In this document: piece after piece, positions 33,437 through 42,088 of the stretch
Layout: every line of letters begins with the position of its first letter
How positions within the stretch are numbered: position 1 is the first letter of the stretch
Assembly (NCBI GenBank): GCA_964583825.1
Contig: CAZOXM010000041.1
Location: 1-43,627, forward strand
DNA from: GCA-1730015 sp964583825
Lineage (GTDB): Bacteria; Pseudomonadota; Gammaproteobacteria; Granulosicoccales; Granulosicoccaceae
DNA: 43,627 nt
Direction: 5' to 3'
Made by a program: the position numbers and the translations under genes
The notes under the pieces: generated by a model
The model's database searches: none
Told to the model about the DNA's origin: nothing
Seen by the model: only the letters and a program-made list of their open reading frames with translations

Positions 33437-33838
33437 TCAGGCTTCGGGCTCTGAAATACAGCGTTGCAATGGCCCGTTTACGATAAGCTCGTTCCACGAT
33501 ATCGTGAGCTGATCAATGCTAAAATCAAAGCGTATTTGATAATCCCGAACATCATCCTCACCGCACAGGCCCCGCGCAACTGCAAAAAATCCGGTTGTCG
33601 AGGCGACACTGGATATCCAGTTTAATCGGCACCAAACCTCGGCGTGGTTCAACCAGTCGTTGCGAATTTCAAACGGTGCGGCGCGCCTGGTGCCATGCGG
33701 AGTAATAAGGTCGCCCGCACATTGCGCCGCAGTTCCCCACTGCCCATACAACTCTGCCCTCGCGGTCGCACTGGCGGGGCCTTGAAGTGCTAGTATTAGC
33801 CCTGATGCGCAAACTATTCGTATAAACGAAGTTTTCAA
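33437..33838 (-). CDS. Secreted protein of unknown function
   Basis: A 133-aa exported protein that I do not recognise. It has a signal peptide (MKTSFIRIVCASGLILALQGPASA, cleaved near residue 24-27). The mature part begins with a LYGQWGTAAQC motif and has four cysteines (about residues 40, 70, 93, 127) that could form two disulfides; it also has RVYDYQIRF-like beta strands toward the end (VRDYQIRFDFSIDQLTISWNEL). It may be a periplasmic binding or inhibitor-like protein. The start is a TTG, chosen because GAGG lies seven bases upstream. The methyltransferase gene follows after nine bases. Confidence 0.7.
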   Translation of the reverse strand: MKTSFIRIVCASGLILALQGPASATARAELYGQWGTAAQCAGDLITPHGTRRAAPFEIRNDWLNHAEVWCRLNWISSVASTTGFFAVARGLCGEDDVRDYQIRFDFSIDQLTISWNELIVNGPLQRCISEPEA

Positions 33839-33967
33839 TCATCTGCCTCGCAACGGGAGTGATGGTAGATTATACCCTCATTCCTATTTGCCTGACCCAC
33901 AGTACTGACACGCAGGCCGGTCACACGAGGCTCAATGTTCCACATCTGTCATGTAAAAACAGTACCC

Positions 33968-34702
33968 ATGCCAAACATCTCAACCACTCGATCTATTTTC
34001 ACGATACTCCTGCTGTTAGGTGTAACCGTGAATTCAACCGTTAGCGCAAACCCGCTTTCGGATTTTACAATTGTGTACACCGTAGAGAACAACTTCTTAA
34101 CTGCGGGCACGGCCACATTCCAATTACGGCAGCAATCGGACAAGTCCGCCAGGCTAACCTTTGTAACCACTCCATCCGGGCTGTTTCGCCTGTCGCGCCA
34201 GGGTCGAATACAGGAGGGCGCCGACATCACTGAGTTCGAGTACCCTGTTCTGTCGCAGCGCTATTTCCACGACAACCTGTCAAAGCCGGAACGCAGTTTC
34301 CGCATTGAGTTCGACCGGGACAACAGGCAAAGCACACTGGAGTATAAAGGCCAGTCGACAACAATGATCAACACACAACCTACAGTCGACCGCCTGAGTC
34401 TATTGCTGAGCTTGATGATTAAGTTGCGGGATGAAAAAGACTTACAACAGATTTCAATGCCTTTGCTTGATAAAAGTGGTGTACGCCGGGAAACCTTCAT
34501 GCCAGTGAGAACTGAGCAACTTGAAACCGCACTCGGTTCGTTTGACAGTCAGGTGTTATCGAAAAAGCGGGAGGGCAGCAACAAATACGAATTAATCTGG
34601 TTCGCAAAATTGAACGGGGGCGACCTACCCTACCCAGTTCAATTCGAGCAGTATAAAGAGGGCAGCCTGGTGGTTCGCCTCAGACTGGAAAAGTTCAATT
34701 GA
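33968..34702 (+). CDS. DUF3108-family secreted protein
   Basis: An exported protein of 244 aa with a signal peptide or N-terminal anchor (MPNISTTRSIFTILLLLGVTVNSTVSA). The mature part matches DUF3108: DFTIVYTVENNFLTAGTATFQLRQ, then TFVTTPSGLFRLSRQGRIQEGADITEFEYPVLSQRYF and GSNKYELIWFAKLNGGDLPYPVQFEQY. The family is widespread in Gram-negative bacteria and its function is unknown. The ATG at 33968 is preferred to 33935 because it places the hydrophobic core correctly. It is divergent from the secreted protein/methyltransferase/VOC operon. Confidence 0.85.
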   Translation: MPNISTTRSIFTILLLLGVTVNSTVSANPLSDFTIVYTVENNFLTAGTATFQLRQQSDKSARLTFVTTPSGLFRLSRQGRIQEGADITEFEYPVLSQRYFHDNLSKPERSFRIEFDRDNRQSTLEYKGQSTTMINTQPTVDRLSLLLSLMIKLRDEKDLQQISMPLLDKSGVRRETFMPVRTEQLETALGSFDSQVLSKKREGSNKYELIWFAKLNGGDLPYPVQFEQYKEGSLVVRLRLEKFN

Positions 34703-34729
34703 ATGTCAAAATACCGCAACTATCTGCAT

Positions 34730-35455
34730 TCAGGACTTACGCTGCAAAATACCTCTGAGCATCGCAATAAGACCGTATAAAAAGTAACTCACCCATCCGG
34801 CGAAAACAACGTCACTCAGAAAGTGCGCGCCCTGCAGAATCCTCCCGACTCCCGCCAGACTACCTGCAAGAATCCCGAACACAAGCCACCGCCGACCACC
34901 GATGGCCCAGAACGGGCTCATCAGGAAGAAGCCATTCGCTGCGTGTCCGCTGACAAACGAACAATTTCGAGAGCAGGTACCCGCATACTGAAATGGTCCT
35001 GAAAAATGTGCATCCCCACCAAATGTTTCTATATTTCTCGGCCTCGAGCGACCGGTGCTGTTGTCCTTAATGCCTTTATCAATCGCCAGCCCAGGCACCA
35101 GGAACAGACATATCAGCATGAAAACACAGGTGCTCCGCAAACGCAGGCGGGGTTTGCGAAAGCTCAAAGCAAGACCCGAAACCAGTACAACAAGACATAG
35201 TACCGGCAGTACAGCAAAGAAATGGTAGCTCGCCTTGACGATGGCATTTCCCTGCCCAGCGAAAGCGCCGTTTTCGTAGAACGCGGCCGACACATAGATA
35301 TCTATCCCGGGCCATACAGAGAATAGCAACAGGCAGATGGCAAACAACGCCAAATCGAATCGAAGTAAACGCCTTGTCACGTCTGCACACCACCCGAAGA
35401 GAGTTTTCACCGAACTATCCCCGGCCAACAATCCCTTCAATTGGCCTGGTGACAC
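34730..35455 (-). CDS. PAP2-family membrane phosphatase
   Basis: Integral membrane lipid phosphatase of 241 aa with about six transmembrane helices. The three PAP2 motifs are present: KDNSTGRSRP (motif 1, with one residue more than the usual K-x6-RP), CSFVSGHA (motif 2, catalytic His) and GRILQGAHFLSDV (motif 3, with nucleophilic His and Asp). The GGDAHFSGPFQYAGTC loop resembles LpxE/LpxF-type phosphatases, so a lipid A or undecaprenyl-phosphate substrate is plausible. The start is a GTG that shares its G with the last base of the lipoprotein stop codon, implying translational coupling. Confidence 0.88.
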   Translation of the reverse strand: MSPGQLKGLLAGDSSVKTLFGWCADVTRRLLRFDLALFAICLLLFSVWPGIDIYVSAAFYENGAFAGQGNAIVKASYHFFAVLPVLCLVVLVSGLALSFRKPRLRLRSTCVFMLICLFLVPGLAIDKGIKDNSTGRSRPRNIETFGGDAHFSGPFQYAGTCSRNCSFVSGHAANGFFLMSPFWAIGGRRWLVFGILAGSLAGVGRILQGAHFLSDVVFAGWVSYFLYGLIAMLRGILQRKS

Positions 35456-36678
35456 TACAACACATTTATCTCAAGAAACGCGGGGCTGATCGTACTGTTT
35501 GTCTCATCAAATGCACTACCGGTGTAGGTAATACGGATCGTTGCTGTGCCTCTGCCGTTTACCGTCACCTCACCCTTATTCGATGAATTGTTCACAGTAA
35601 TCGCATTAGTCGTTCTACTGATAATGTCCCAGTCGACGTCATCTGTAATGAACACCGTCTCTCCGGTTTGCAGGGTAGCAATTGCCTGCAACTGGATAGG
35701 GGCCTGATTGGTAAATTCGAAATCCCATGGACTATCCCGATTAAAACCGATACTGGTCGCAATCGAAGGGTTACCAATGGTGATATCAACAGTGTCTTCT
35801 TCACCACCGCAACGAACCGTCAGCTCGACGTTGCTATTGACAGAGGCGTTCAATAACCCCTTGTCGGGAAGTGCATTGTCTACCTGCGCTACGCTGGTGT
35901 TGCTGACTGACCAGGTACTGTTATCGCTTACATCGCGAATGACATCGGAATCACGATAACTGGCAGTCGCTGTGAATTGGGTTCCCGTGCTGGTGGTGAC
36001 CACCGGATCGACAGGGGTGAGTGTGATTGAGTCCAGCGTATCCTCGATCGTGATCGATGCTTCATCACTGATCCCATCACGCCCGGCAGTTATAAAGGCA
36101 GCCCCCGCGTTACTGCTGAAAAACAAACCCGCAGCGGCACCGCTAAAGGCCCCCACAGAGGCATCACCCACTGCCCATGTCACTGTGTCAGTGATGTCTC
36201 GTACGCTGTCGTCATCAGCAGGAAAGAGGCCACTGGCAACTAGTTGTACGCTATTGCATTCGTCCAGGGTAGCGGGTGGCTCAAGCATAATCCCTTCGAG
36301 CGGGGCAGAAGAGACGCGCAGTTCGATACTATCGGACAGCGATCCGAATGAACTGCTGATCGTCGCAGTCCCGTCTGCAAGCGCACTGATCAATCCGCTG
36401 GACGGATCTACCGACAGAACATTCGGGTCACTGACGGACCAATCGGCATTGCCAGTCTGATCATCCGTTACTTCGTCGTTACCCGCCAGCAACTGCAGGG
36501 TATAAAGACGCCCGGCTTCAAGCACAGTATTGCGGGATCGGATTTCGACCTGGCTATAGTTCTGAGTCGCCACAGTGACTCGATTACGCAACTCTCTGGC
36601 ATCCTCATCACTGTCACAACCCGAGAGCGCCACACAAAATACAACCGACAACGCGCCGGTCCATTGTGTGTTATTCAT
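35455..36678 (-). CDS. Lipoprotein with repeated Ig-like (BIG2-type) domains
   Basis: Exported lipoprotein of 407 aa. The signal peptide ends in the lipobox LSGC, with Cys21 as the lipidated residue and Asp at position +2, which in E. coli keeps lipoproteins in the inner membrane. Four Ig-like segments of about 85-100 residues follow, each with the SVDPSSGLISALADGTATI-type or TWSVSNTSVAQVDN-type pattern of BIG2 domains. There is no anchor at the C-terminus. The start at 36678 is set by GGGGGTGGT upstream and overlaps the end of the beta-barrel gene (ATGAATAA). It is the middle gene of the unit, followed by the PAP2 gene. Confidence 0.85.
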   Translation of the reverse strand: MNNTQWTGALSVVFCVALSGCDSDEDARELRNRVTVATQNYSQVEIRSRNTVLEAGRLYTLQLLAGNDEVTDDQTGNADWSVSDPNVLSVDPSSGLISALADGTATISSSFGSLSDSIELRVSSAPLEGIMLEPPATLDECNSVQLVASGLFPADDDSVRDITDTVTWAVGDASVGAFSGAAAGLFFSSNAGAAFITAGRDGISDEASITIEDTLDSITLTPVDPVVTTSTGTQFTATASYRDSDVIRDVSDNSTWSVSNTSVAQVDNALPDKGLLNASVNSNVELTVRCGGEEDTVDITIGNPSIATSIGFNRDSPWDFEFTNQAPIQLQAIATLQTGETVFITDDVDWDIISRTTNAITVNNSSNKGEVTVNGRGTATIRITYTGSAFDETNSTISPAFLEINVL

Positions 36679-37237
36679 ACCACCCCCGTCGCTCACGCGG
36701 CCTGATACGGTTGAGTGCATAACGGACACCGATGCGAAAGCTGCTGATACCAAAGTCATCATCGTACTCAGAGCGGCTGAAAGCAGCATCGATGACCCAG
36801 CGCGGTACGGGTGAAAACGTCAAGCCAAACATTCCCCTGAAACCACGAAACTGAAACGAATCGGTATTGGCGATACCAGCTGTGAACCGGGAGTTGATCG
36901 ATACACCGGAAACCCCCAAAACAGCGTAAGCAGCCACACCGCTGAGCGGCTCGGACTCCAGCCGCACACCGAGAGATAGTTGCGACTCGGTTTCGAGCGA
37001 CAATATGCCTGCATCGTCCTCGCCAACACCGGTACCGAGTTCTGCTTCCAGCGCAATCCCTTCATACAGCCATGCACCGACAGCGACGCCCGCCAGGAGC
37101 GGCTCAAACCTGGCGTCAGACAGTGAAATCGACTGTCGGTCGAGGAATCCGGTGGCATAGAATGGCAGGTTAAGGCCACCCGCCGCCCGGCACAATGGAG
37201 ATAAAAGCAAAAGCAGAGCTATGGTGAGTATTCGCAT
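36671..37237 (-). CDS. Outer-membrane beta-barrel protein (small OMP)
   Basis: A 188-aa exported protein with a signal peptide (MRILTIALLLLLSPLCRAAGG). The mature part alternates hydrophobic and polar residues in strands: LSDARFEPLLAGVAVGAWLYEGIALEAELGTGVG, LSLGVRLESEPLSGVAAYAVLGVSGV, FRGFRGMFGLTFSPVPRWVIDAAFSRSEY, SSFRIGVRYAL. It resembles OmpA-like or Ail/OmpX-sized eight-stranded barrels. AAGGA lies before the ATG at 37237. Its last codons overlap the lipoprotein start, so it is the first gene of the three-gene envelope unit. Its ligand or function is unknown. Confidence 0.8.
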   Translation of the reverse strand: MRILTIALLLLLSPLCRAAGGLNLPFYATGFLDRQSISLSDARFEPLLAGVAVGAWLYEGIALEAELGTGVGEDDAGILSLETESQLSLGVRLESEPLSGVAAYAVLGVSGVSINSRFTAGIANTDSFQFRGFRGMFGLTFSPVPRWVIDAAFSRSEYDDDFGISSFRIGVRYALNRIRPRERRGWYE

Positions 37238-37377
37238 GGGGTCCTTAGAAGTCTACTGCCCGCTCCAAGTGTAACAAATACCATTCACAGCGTTAACAAA
37301 ACGTAATGATCAGGCAGTTCGGCCGGATTCCCGGAGACGGTCTGTCGCCGCGGTGGCCGCACGGCCACGCACGCGGT

Positions 37378-38262
37378 CTACTCCGCGAGCCCCTGGTCTA
37401 TCGACTGGATCTGCTGCTTAATATCCTTGACCTGACGGATCCAGCTGCCGAAGCGCAACAGATTGTCTGACAGCCCGGCACTGGCCTGTTTCGCCTCTGC
37501 CAGCGTGTCGTACAGACCATGGGACATACCGTAGATCACTTCCCCATCACGCGATACGGCAAACGGATAGATGGCCAGTGGTTCCGCATCAGCGTGCCGC
37601 AGCGCCTGCTTTTGCATGACTGCGTAATTTGCCGAAGACTCAAGCTGAATCACAAAGCTGGTATCGAGCTGGGCACTTACCCAGTCGCTGCCTTTTACAG
37701 CGGAATCCGAGGTGGTCGCTGCCTCCGGTGTCGCCGATGTCACCGGGCCACTGAGGCGTTCGATCAGCGCACCGACCTCGGCTTCTTTGGATAATCCCTG
37801 CGGTTCTGCCTGCTCATCATTTGGCATGGGTTCAATCACAGAGCGTGACACAGCCTGCACGACCACGTCATCGCCATCGATCAGTAACTCGGGCGCAGTA
37901 TTACCGGCGACTGTTTCTGAACCTACATCCGCGGTATTCGACACAGGAACACTTTCCGCTTGCACGCTGCCTTGTTTTGGCCGGACCACCGTCATCGCCA
38001 GTGGATCGCGGCTGGAGTTCGCACCCGCGTCCACGGTACGGACGACATCGCGCTTGTTTCTGTCAATCGCCACCGGTGCTGCAGCGCCCGCGGAAGCCGC
38101 CTGGCCGCGTGCCGCCTGCGAGTCGACTTCTCCAACCTGCGGCTGCTGTGCCTCAACCGAAAAGCGCGCATTGTAAGCCGCTACTGCCATCCACAAAGGC
38201 AGTGCCAGCAGCAGCAGCTGAGCGGGAAGTCTGGCTATCTTCAAACGCGTAAACCCGGACAA
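37378..38262 (-). CDS. SPOR-domain cell-envelope protein
   Basis: A 294-aa protein with one N-terminal membrane helix (RLPAQLLLLALPLWMAVAAY) and a long low-complexity linker rich in Ala, Val, Ser and Pro, facing the periplasm. The C-terminal 80 residues form a SPOR domain (FVIQLESSANYAVMQKQALRHADAEPLAIYPFAVSRDGEVIYGMSHGLYDTLAEAKQASAGL), which binds denuded glycan strands at the septum in proteins such as DamX and FtsN. A role in cell division or peptidoglycan is thus likely. The start is a TTG, supported by AGGAG six bases upstream. It stands alone, not close to its neighbours. Confidence 0.88.
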   Translation of the reverse strand: MSGFTRLKIARLPAQLLLLALPLWMAVAAYNARFSVEAQQPQVGEVDSQAARGQAASAGAAAPVAIDRNKRDVVRTVDAGANSSRDPLAMTVVRPKQGSVQAESVPVSNTADVGSETVAGNTAPELLIDGDDVVVQAVSRSVIEPMPNDEQAEPQGLSKEAEVGALIERLSGPVTSATPEAATTSDSAVKGSDWVSAQLDTSFVIQLESSANYAVMQKQALRHADAEPLAIYPFAVSRDGEVIYGMSHGLYDTLAEAKQASAGLSDNLLRFGSWIRQVKDIKQQIQSIDQGLAE

Positions 38263-38460
38263 TATGGACTCCTGAATGGGATGACTGGAGCTTCTTGCTC
38301 TTCTAATAAAACACCGCAGATGCCGGTGCGGCGATCCTCCGCCAGTTTTACCGCAGCCGGGGGCGTCAACACATTACGTGTTGTCCAAGGCAGGGGGGGT
38401 CGTGACCAGCGCAAATGGACTATCGCGCTACAGGGCACTGCGCAACCGGACGCGCTCCAT

Positions 38461-39900
38461 TCACGAGCTGCTCAGCTTTTGTTTTAAAAGCTCATTGAGC
38501 TGAGCCGGATTGGCTTTCCCGCGGGAGGCTTTCATCACCTGACCCACGAAGTAGGCGAGTAACTTTTGTTTACCGGAACGATACTCCTCCACCTGTGAAG
38601 GATTCGCCGCAATCACATCATCAACCATTTTTTCTATCTCGGATGTGTCTGAGATTTGTTGCAAGCCTTCCTTTTCAACAATTTCATCCGCTGTGGTTGT
38701 AGTAGTCCACATCTCATCGAGTATGCGTTTGGCGATCTTGCCGGAGATCGTATTGTCGTGAATACGCTTGAGTAAGCCACTGAAACGCTCTGCATCTACT
38801 GGCGACTCACCGAGTTCAAGGCCGTCTTTGTTGAGCCGTGAAAAGAGCTCCCCCGTCACCCACGTGGCGGCGAGTTTGGCACTGCAGCCACTGCGCTCCA
38901 GCACCGCCTCGAAATAGTCTGCGGTTGCTTTGTCCGCCGTCAAAACCGCCGCATCGTATTCCGGCAGCTGCAGCGACTCGATAAAACGCGCTTTGCGGGT
39001 TTCAGGCAACTCAGGCAGGGTCTTTTCGAGCTTGTCGATCAAGGCCTGATCCACTTCCACCGGTAGTAAATCGGGATCGGGGAAGTATCGATAATCGTTG
39101 GCTTCCTCTTTGGTGCGCATTGAGCGCGTCTCGTCCTTATCGGCGTCGTACAGTCGGGTTTCCTGAACAACCGTACCACCATCTTCCAGGATATCTATCT
39201 GACGCTCTACTTCATAGTTAATGGCACGCTCCAGAAAGCGGAAGGAATTGACGTTCTTGATTTCAGCGCGCGTGCCGAATTCTGCCTGCCCAACCGGTCT
39301 GATCGAAACGTTGGCATCACATCGAAAGGATCCCTCCTGCATATTACCGTCGCAGATATCGATGTAGCGCACTATCGAATGGATCTTTCGCGCGTAGGCG
39401 ACTGCTTCAGCAGCGCTGCGCATATCCGGTTCGGAGACAATTTCCAGCAATGGCGTGCCGGCACGATTGAGATCAATACCGGTGTGCCCATGCCAGGCGT
39501 CATGTACTGACTTGCCGGCATCTTCCTCAAGGTGTGCCCGCGTCAGTCCTATTGTTTTTACCTCGCCACCCTCCAGTGCTATCTCAACCTGACCCCGGCC
39601 GACAATCGGCAGGCTCATCTGCGATATCTGATAACCCTTCGGCAAATCGGGATAGAAATAATTTTTCCGTGCAAAAACACTGCGCCGGCCAATGTCTGCA
39701 TTGGTCGCCAGGGCAAACTTAATCGCCATATGCACCGCTTCGCGATTCAACACCGGCAGCACACCGGGCATACCGAGATCAACGGCATTTGCCTGTGTAT
39801 TAGGATCAGCACCGAAGTCGGTTGCACTCGATGAAAATATCTTACTGCGCGTGGCCAGTTGAGCATGGATCTCAAGACCAATAACGGTTTCCCATTGCAT
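38461..39900 (-). CDS. gatB: Asp-tRNA(Asn)/Glu-tRNA(Gln) amidotransferase subunit B
   Basis: tRNA-binding, kinase subunit of the GatCAB transamidosome that makes Gln-tRNA(Gln) and Asn-tRNA(Asn) (479 aa). It starts WETVIGLEIHAQLATRSKIFSSS and has NAVDLGMPGVLPVLN, GYQISQMSLPIVGRG, RAGTPLLEIVSEPDMRS and EGSFRCDANVSIRPVGQAEFGTRAEIKNVNSFRF. The C-terminal YqeY-like helical domain is present. The gene begins 38 bases after gatA, with AAGG upstream of the ATG. It is the last gene of the gatC-gatA-gatB order. Confidence 0.97.
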   Translation of the reverse strand: MQWETVIGLEIHAQLATRSKIFSSSATDFGADPNTQANAVDLGMPGVLPVLNREAVHMAIKFALATNADIGRRSVFARKNYFYPDLPKGYQISQMSLPIVGRGQVEIALEGGEVKTIGLTRAHLEEDAGKSVHDAWHGHTGIDLNRAGTPLLEIVSEPDMRSAAEAVAYARKIHSIVRYIDICDGNMQEGSFRCDANVSIRPVGQAEFGTRAEIKNVNSFRFLERAINYEVERQIDILEDGGTVVQETRLYDADKDETRSMRTKEEANDYRYFPDPDLLPVEVDQALIDKLEKTLPELPETRKARFIESLQLPEYDAAVLTADKATADYFEAVLERSGCSAKLAATWVTGELFSRLNKDGLELGESPVDAERFSGLLKRIHDNTISGKIAKRILDEMWTTTTTADEIVEKEGLQQISDTSEIEKMVDDVIAANPSQVEEYRSGKQKLLAYFVGQVMKASRGKANPAQLNELLKQKLSSS

Positions 39901-39938
39901 AGTGATGTACCTTACCTGTGAGGTATCAGTTCCCGGTG

Positions 39939-41396
39939 TCAGTCGCGTACAGCTGCCGGAAGCTGTCGATGCCAGTCAGTCACCTGCTGATACTGGTGAG
40001 CAATATTCAACAACCGCGCTTCGTCAAAATAGTTACCCACCAGTTGCAGACCGACCGGCAGCCCGTCTACAAAGCCGCAGGGTGCGGATAACGCCGGCAG
40101 CCCCGCGAGATTGGCTGGAATCGTGAAGATATCGTTAAGGTACATCGCCACCGGATCGTCGCTGTTTTCACCATGCTTAAACGCCGTTGTGGGTGTGGTC
40201 GGACCGAGGATCACATCAACGGATTCGAATGCCGCTTTGAAATCCTGCGAGATCAAATTGCGAACTTTCTGTGCCTTGAGGTAATACGCATCGTAGTAGC
40301 CTGCCGATAACGCGTAGGTGCCAATAAGAATTCGCCGTTTTACCTCCCGACCAAAACCCTCTGCGCGCGATCGCTTGTATAGATCTTCCAGATCCACCGG
40401 ATTCTCACATCGATGACCGTAGCGCACACCATCAAAACGAGACAGGTTGGAAGAGCACTCCGCCGGGGCGACCACATAATAAGCGGGCACGGCGAGCGAC
40501 TGGTTTTTCAAATCAATTTCTGAAAAGACAGCACCGAGTTTCTGTAATTCGTCGATCGCCGCTTGCAGGGCGGCGGCAATTGGTGCCGACAAATCATCAG
40601 TGAAGTACTGTCGTGGCAGCCCGACTTTCAGACCGTCCAGTGGCCGGCCGAGGTTATCACTGTATTGATCAACAGGCTTATCGATACTGGTAGAGTCTCG
40701 CTCATCAAAGCCTGCCATGGCATCGAGCAACAAGGCACAGTCCTCAGCAGTCGTCGCCATCGGGCCGCCCTGATCAAGACTGGACGCAAACGCGATCATG
40801 CCGTAACGCGACACTCTGCCATAGGTTGGCTTAATACCAGTGATGCCGCAAAATGCTGCCGGCTGCCTGATCGACCCGCCAGTGTCTGTGCCGGTAACTC
40901 CCGGCACCATGCGCGCGGCCACTGCCGCGGCACTGCCACCCGATGATCCGCCAGGCACTCGCGTTACGTCCCAGGGGTTGGCAACCGCGCCGAAAAAGCT
41001 GTTTTCGTTGGAAGAGCCCATGGCAAATTCATCCATGTTGGTTTTGCCAAGCATCACCACCCCGGCTGCCGCGAGTTTCTCGACCACCGTGGCATCGTAG
41101 GGCGGAACAAAGTTTTCCAGCATGCGTGAACCGCAACTGGTGCGGATGTCGCGGGTGCAGAAAATATCCTTGTGCGCGATCGGCACACCAAGCAGGGCTG
41201 CCTGTTTGCCGGCAGCACGCTGTTCATCCGCTGCCTTCGCCGCAGCAATGGCATGCGCCTCAGTGATTTCAATAAAGGCGTTATGTGAATCGTTAAGGCG
41301 GGCCATCCGATCGAGCAGATAGCGACATAGTTCTTCACTGGAATAGTCACCAGCCGCCAGGCGCCGGCGGATATCAGCAATGGTTTCTGTATGCAT
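39939..41396 (-). CDS. gatA: Asp-tRNA(Asn)/Glu-tRNA(Gln) amidotransferase subunit A
   Basis: Amidase subunit of GatCAB that liberates ammonia from glutamine (485 aa). The Ser-cisSer-Lys catalytic triad is shown by the lysine in PIAHKDIF and the serines in PGGSSGGSAAAVAARMVPGVTGTDTGGSIRQPAAF; MLGKTNMDEFAMGSSNENSFFG also matches. The length is standard. It starts 191 bases after gatC; most of this gap is a repeat element (41422-41561), whereas gatC and gatA normally sit closer. The ATG has only a poor ribosome binding site. Confidence 0.97.
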   Translation of the reverse strand: MHTETIADIRRRLAAGDYSSEELCRYLLDRMARLNDSHNAFIEITEAHAIAAAKAADEQRAAGKQAALLGVPIAHKDIFCTRDIRTSCGSRMLENFVPPYDATVVEKLAAAGVVMLGKTNMDEFAMGSSNENSFFGAVANPWDVTRVPGGSSGGSAAAVAARMVPGVTGTDTGGSIRQPAAFCGITGIKPTYGRVSRYGMIAFASSLDQGGPMATTAEDCALLLDAMAGFDERDSTSIDKPVDQYSDNLGRPLDGLKVGLPRQYFTDDLSAPIAAALQAAIDELQKLGAVFSEIDLKNQSLAVPAYYVVAPAECSSNLSRFDGVRYGHRCENPVDLEDLYKRSRAEGFGREVKRRILIGTYALSAGYYDAYYLKAQKVRNLISQDFKAAFESVDVILGPTTPTTAFKHGENSDDPVAMYLNDIFTIPANLAGLPALSAPCGFVDGLPVGLQLVGNYFDEARLLNIAHQYQQVTDWHRQLPAAVRD

Positions 41397-41421
41397 TTAG
41401 TCGAGCCGTTAATTTATTTAG

Positions 41422-41561
41422 CAGGGTGTTGAAAAACGTGATGAGCGACGGGCTGAGTAGGCAAATTTCCCCGAAAAAGCGCAGTTTATGGGTTATAAAT
41501 GAGCATTTTGAGGGGGAATTTAACGCCCCCAGACCTAGCGCAATAGTTTTTCAACATCCTG
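41422..41561 (+). mobile_element. MITE-like element, copy 2 (140 bp), between gatC and gatA
   Basis: This copy matches the one at 19169-19309 almost throughout; I count only a few substitutions and a one-base length difference. It has the same 16-base terminal inverted repeats and is flanked by TTAG on both sides (41418-41421 and 41562-41565). TTAG and the CTAA at the other copy are the same YTAR target read from opposite strands. It lies within the gatC-gatA gap, 25 bases before the gatA start codon. Confidence 0.9.
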
Positions 41562-41587
41562 TTAGTGCGTACGGACAAATCAGTGCG

Positions 41588-41875
41588 TCACTCAATCACC
41601 TGTGGTACCAGGTAGTAACCCTCTTCTACCGAAGGGGCGCAGCGTTGAAATGCTTCACGCTGGTTGCTCTCAGTCACCACGTCTTCACGAAGTCGTTGCA
41701 CAGCGTGTGTGGGGTGCGCCATCGGCTCTACCTCACTCGTATCAATGTCGTTCATGGTTTCAGCCAGCGCGAGCACGCCCGACATTTCCACCGCATATTC
41801 CGACACGCGACTATCATCGATCTGCAGACGGGCCAGATGGGCAACTTCGGCAACGGTTTTTTCATCGACAGCCAT
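41588..41875 (-). CDS. gatC: Asp-tRNA(Asn)/Glu-tRNA(Gln) amidotransferase subunit C
   Basis: Small stabilising subunit of GatCAB, 95 aa. It begins VDEKTVAEVAHLARLQIDDSRVSEYAVEMSGVLALAETMNDIDTSEVEPMAHP, the standard GatC pattern, and ends YYLVPQVIE. It heads the gat block and is divergent from the MreB-like gene 213 bases away, the arrangement seen in Pseudomonas and relatives. Confidence 0.95.
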   Translation of the reverse strand: MAVDEKTVAEVAHLARLQIDDSRVSEYAVEMSGVLALAETMNDIDTSEVEPMAHPTHAVQRLREDVVTESNQREAFQRCAPSVEEGYYLVPQVIE

Positions 41876-42088
41876 GCAAAAAAATTCCCGAATGGAAAAA
41901 CCGATAATTTACCACATATCGGACTCCGCTTTTGCCGATCGATGGAGCCGCCGTGCGGCCAAACCGCTATCGATCGCGCTGACGGCAGCCACCCGCACCG
42001 GTGAAAAATCAATCGGGAAATACAGCGTCGCTGGCGAAAGTGAAGTGGCGCACTATACTCCGGTCAATGTGATGCCGCGTGTAAGACT

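Noticed and set aside
41426..42004. A long plus-strand frame that starts in the repeat and runs across gatC
   Set aside because: The first part is repeat sequence and the rest is antisense to gatC; similar peptides arise from the element in any copy.
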